DNA of 5,547 nucleotides from an uncultured Clostridia bacterium (GTDB taxonomy: Bacteria; Bacillota; Clostridia; Oscillospirales; Ruminococcaceae). This document shows positions 4,505 through 5,547 of this stretch, one piece after another (the first letter of the stretch is position 1; each line of letters begins with the position of its first letter). The stretch spans positions 1-5,547 of the forward strand of contig CANQOJ010000149.1 of NCBI GenBank assembly GCA_947625455.1. The letters run 5' to 3'. The notes beneath the pieces were generated by a model. The model was not told where the DNA came from, made no database searches, and saw only the letters and a list, made by a program, of their open reading frames with translations. Made by a program: the position numbers and the translations under genes.

Positions 4505-5547
4505 ATGCAAATAAAACGATTATGCAAAAATGGATTTATTGTACTGCTAACGCTGTTTATGCTATTCTCTTTAGCAGTTTTTACAATACCTGTTAATGCT
4601 ATCGGAGTTCCAAATGTAGTAGGAGGTAATGGAGCAAGCAGCGGTGCATATCAAGCAGGCTATATGGGGTTTATTTCGGCTGAATGGGGTGCTCGTGTCA
4701 CTTTAGTTGATGCAACCACCGGAAAAAAAGTATCTCTTGCATCTTCTGTCGATTATGTTTCTATGCGTTTGTACAATAATGGTTATATGGGTGGCACAGG
4801 CGGTGCTCCTACAGTGTACTTAAAGGACTCCTACAATTTAGGCGGATTATGTAAATCGGATTATGTAATTGATGGTGCTACAATAGACCTGAAACAAGGT
4901 TACTACGGTTATGCACAACCACCCGTTCCAAAAGATGAGAAGGGTAATAAAATTGATATGGGGCTTGTATATGACGTAAATTCAGTTTTACCAAGAACTT
5001 TAACAATAGGAAATGAAACTAATGAAGAAACAGATACTGATGTTGTAGAAGCTTATTTTACTAATAGAGAAGTTGTATCAAATTTTGCTTTAAGTATTAA
5101 AAAGGATTATAACGAAGTAATAAGCGGAAAATATAAACTTCTTATTGAGCCGATTGCATTTCAATTTATTGATTTCGGAAACGGCAAGCACTACGGATTT
5201 GTCGGCACGCCCACCGAAATAGCTTTAGCAGACAGAGACGGCGTTTTGTTAGATAACGGTACTAGAAAATTTAAATATTTCAACTCACTTTGTGGACTAA
5301 AGACAAATATTTATAAGAACTATCCATCATCAATGTTTCTTGAAAAATCTGAATTTGGCGTATACCCAACAAAACCTTCGGCGGATAGTGACGGTATATA
5401 TACGTTAAATGACATTATAAAAGGCTGTGCGCTTATGACAATTACCTTTGCAGACGCGCCACCCGCAACCACAACAGTCCCCGTCTACTACCACATCTAT
5501 GACACCCTCGACCACCAAGTCGAATATAAAACAGCTTCCGACTTTGA
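4505..5547 (+). CDS. Secreted surface protein, N-terminal part (runs off the right edge)
   Basis: Starting at ATG 4505, 347 codons are open with no stop before the edge. The N-terminus is a clear Sec signal peptide: KRLCK, a hydrophobic stretch at 11-28, and a VNA cleavage site after A32. Mature residues 33-55 and 93-100 are glycine-rich, and GYMG occurs twice (52-55, 93-96). Later landmarks include GARVTLVDATTGK (62-74), an acidic stretch NEETDTD (173-179), KYKLLIEPIAFQF (209-221), YGFVGTPTEIALAD (230-243) and MFLEKSEFGV (about 277-286). From memory, the EPI...TPTEIAL...MFLEKS pattern recurs in large uncharacterised clostridial secreted proteins, but I cannot name a family. A Pro/Thr-rich linker (PPATTTVPV, 319-327) near the edge suggests that another domain begins there. 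No membrane anchor is visible in this part. It may act with the serine-rich lipoprotein just upstream, which is inference from position only. Confidence 0.85.
   Translation, partial: MQIKRLCKNGFIVLLTLFMLFSLAVFTIPVNAIGVPNVVGGNGASSGAYQAGYMGFISAEWGARVTLVDATTGKKVSLASSVDYVSMRLYNNGYMGGTGGAPTVYLKDSYNLGGLCKSDYVIDGATIDLKQGYYGYAQPPVPKDEKGNKIDMGLVYDVNSVLPRTLTIGNETNEETDTDVVEAYFTNREVVSNFALSIKKDYNEVISGKYKLLIEPIAFQFIDFGNGKHYGFVGTPTEIALADRDGVLLDNGTRKFKYFNSLCGLKTNIYKNYPSSMFLEKSEFGVYPTKPSADSDGIYTLNDIIKGCALMTITFADAPPATTTVPVYYHIYDTLDHQVEYKTASDF

Overview
The window reads like a stretch of a Gram-positive, probably clostridial (Oscillospirales/Ruminococcaceae-like) chromosome. This is inferred from strong AGGAGG-type ribosome sites, dense same-strand packing, an Nbp35-type Mrp ATPase with an N-terminal cysteine cluster, a C_GCAxxG_C_C redox protein, and secreted or lipid-anchored surface proteins. 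No species can be named from the sequence alone. Every supported gene lies on the + strand.

Region 1 (1-1888) is a deoxyribonucleoside catabolism block. The last 21 codons of an unidentified gene end 3 nt before deoC (deoxyribose-phosphate aldolase). The deoC stop is directly followed by the deoB (phosphopentomutase) start. DeoB turns (deoxy)ribose-1-phosphate into the 5-phosphate, and DeoC splits deoxyribose-5-phosphate into acetaldehyde and glyceraldehyde-3-phosphate. All catalytic residues I could place are present in both enzymes.

Region 2 (1890-3640) starts with a small, AT-rich GNAT-like acetyltransferase 1 nt after deoB. After a 42-nt gap come an Mrp/Nbp35-type Fe-S carrier ATPase and a cysteine-motif redox protein, which overlap by 4 nt (ATGA) and are probably translationally coupled.

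Region 3 (3637-5547) is cell-surface material. A serine-rich lipoprotein also starts with a 4-nt ATGA overlap, so it appears to be in the same transcript as the redox pair. It is followed by a hairpin/T-rich terminator (4447-4484). A large secreted protein (signal peptide, 347 codons visible) then runs off the right edge. Base composition falls sharply from about the end of the serine tract (about 4104) onward, and the last gene has internal patches of C-ending codons, suggesting a mosaic surface locus.

I found no tRNA or rRNA gene, CRISPR array, insertion sequence or convincing promoter. The least explained part is the surface pair at 3637-5547 and its coupling to the Fe-S/redox genes. I cannot show that it is a new system.
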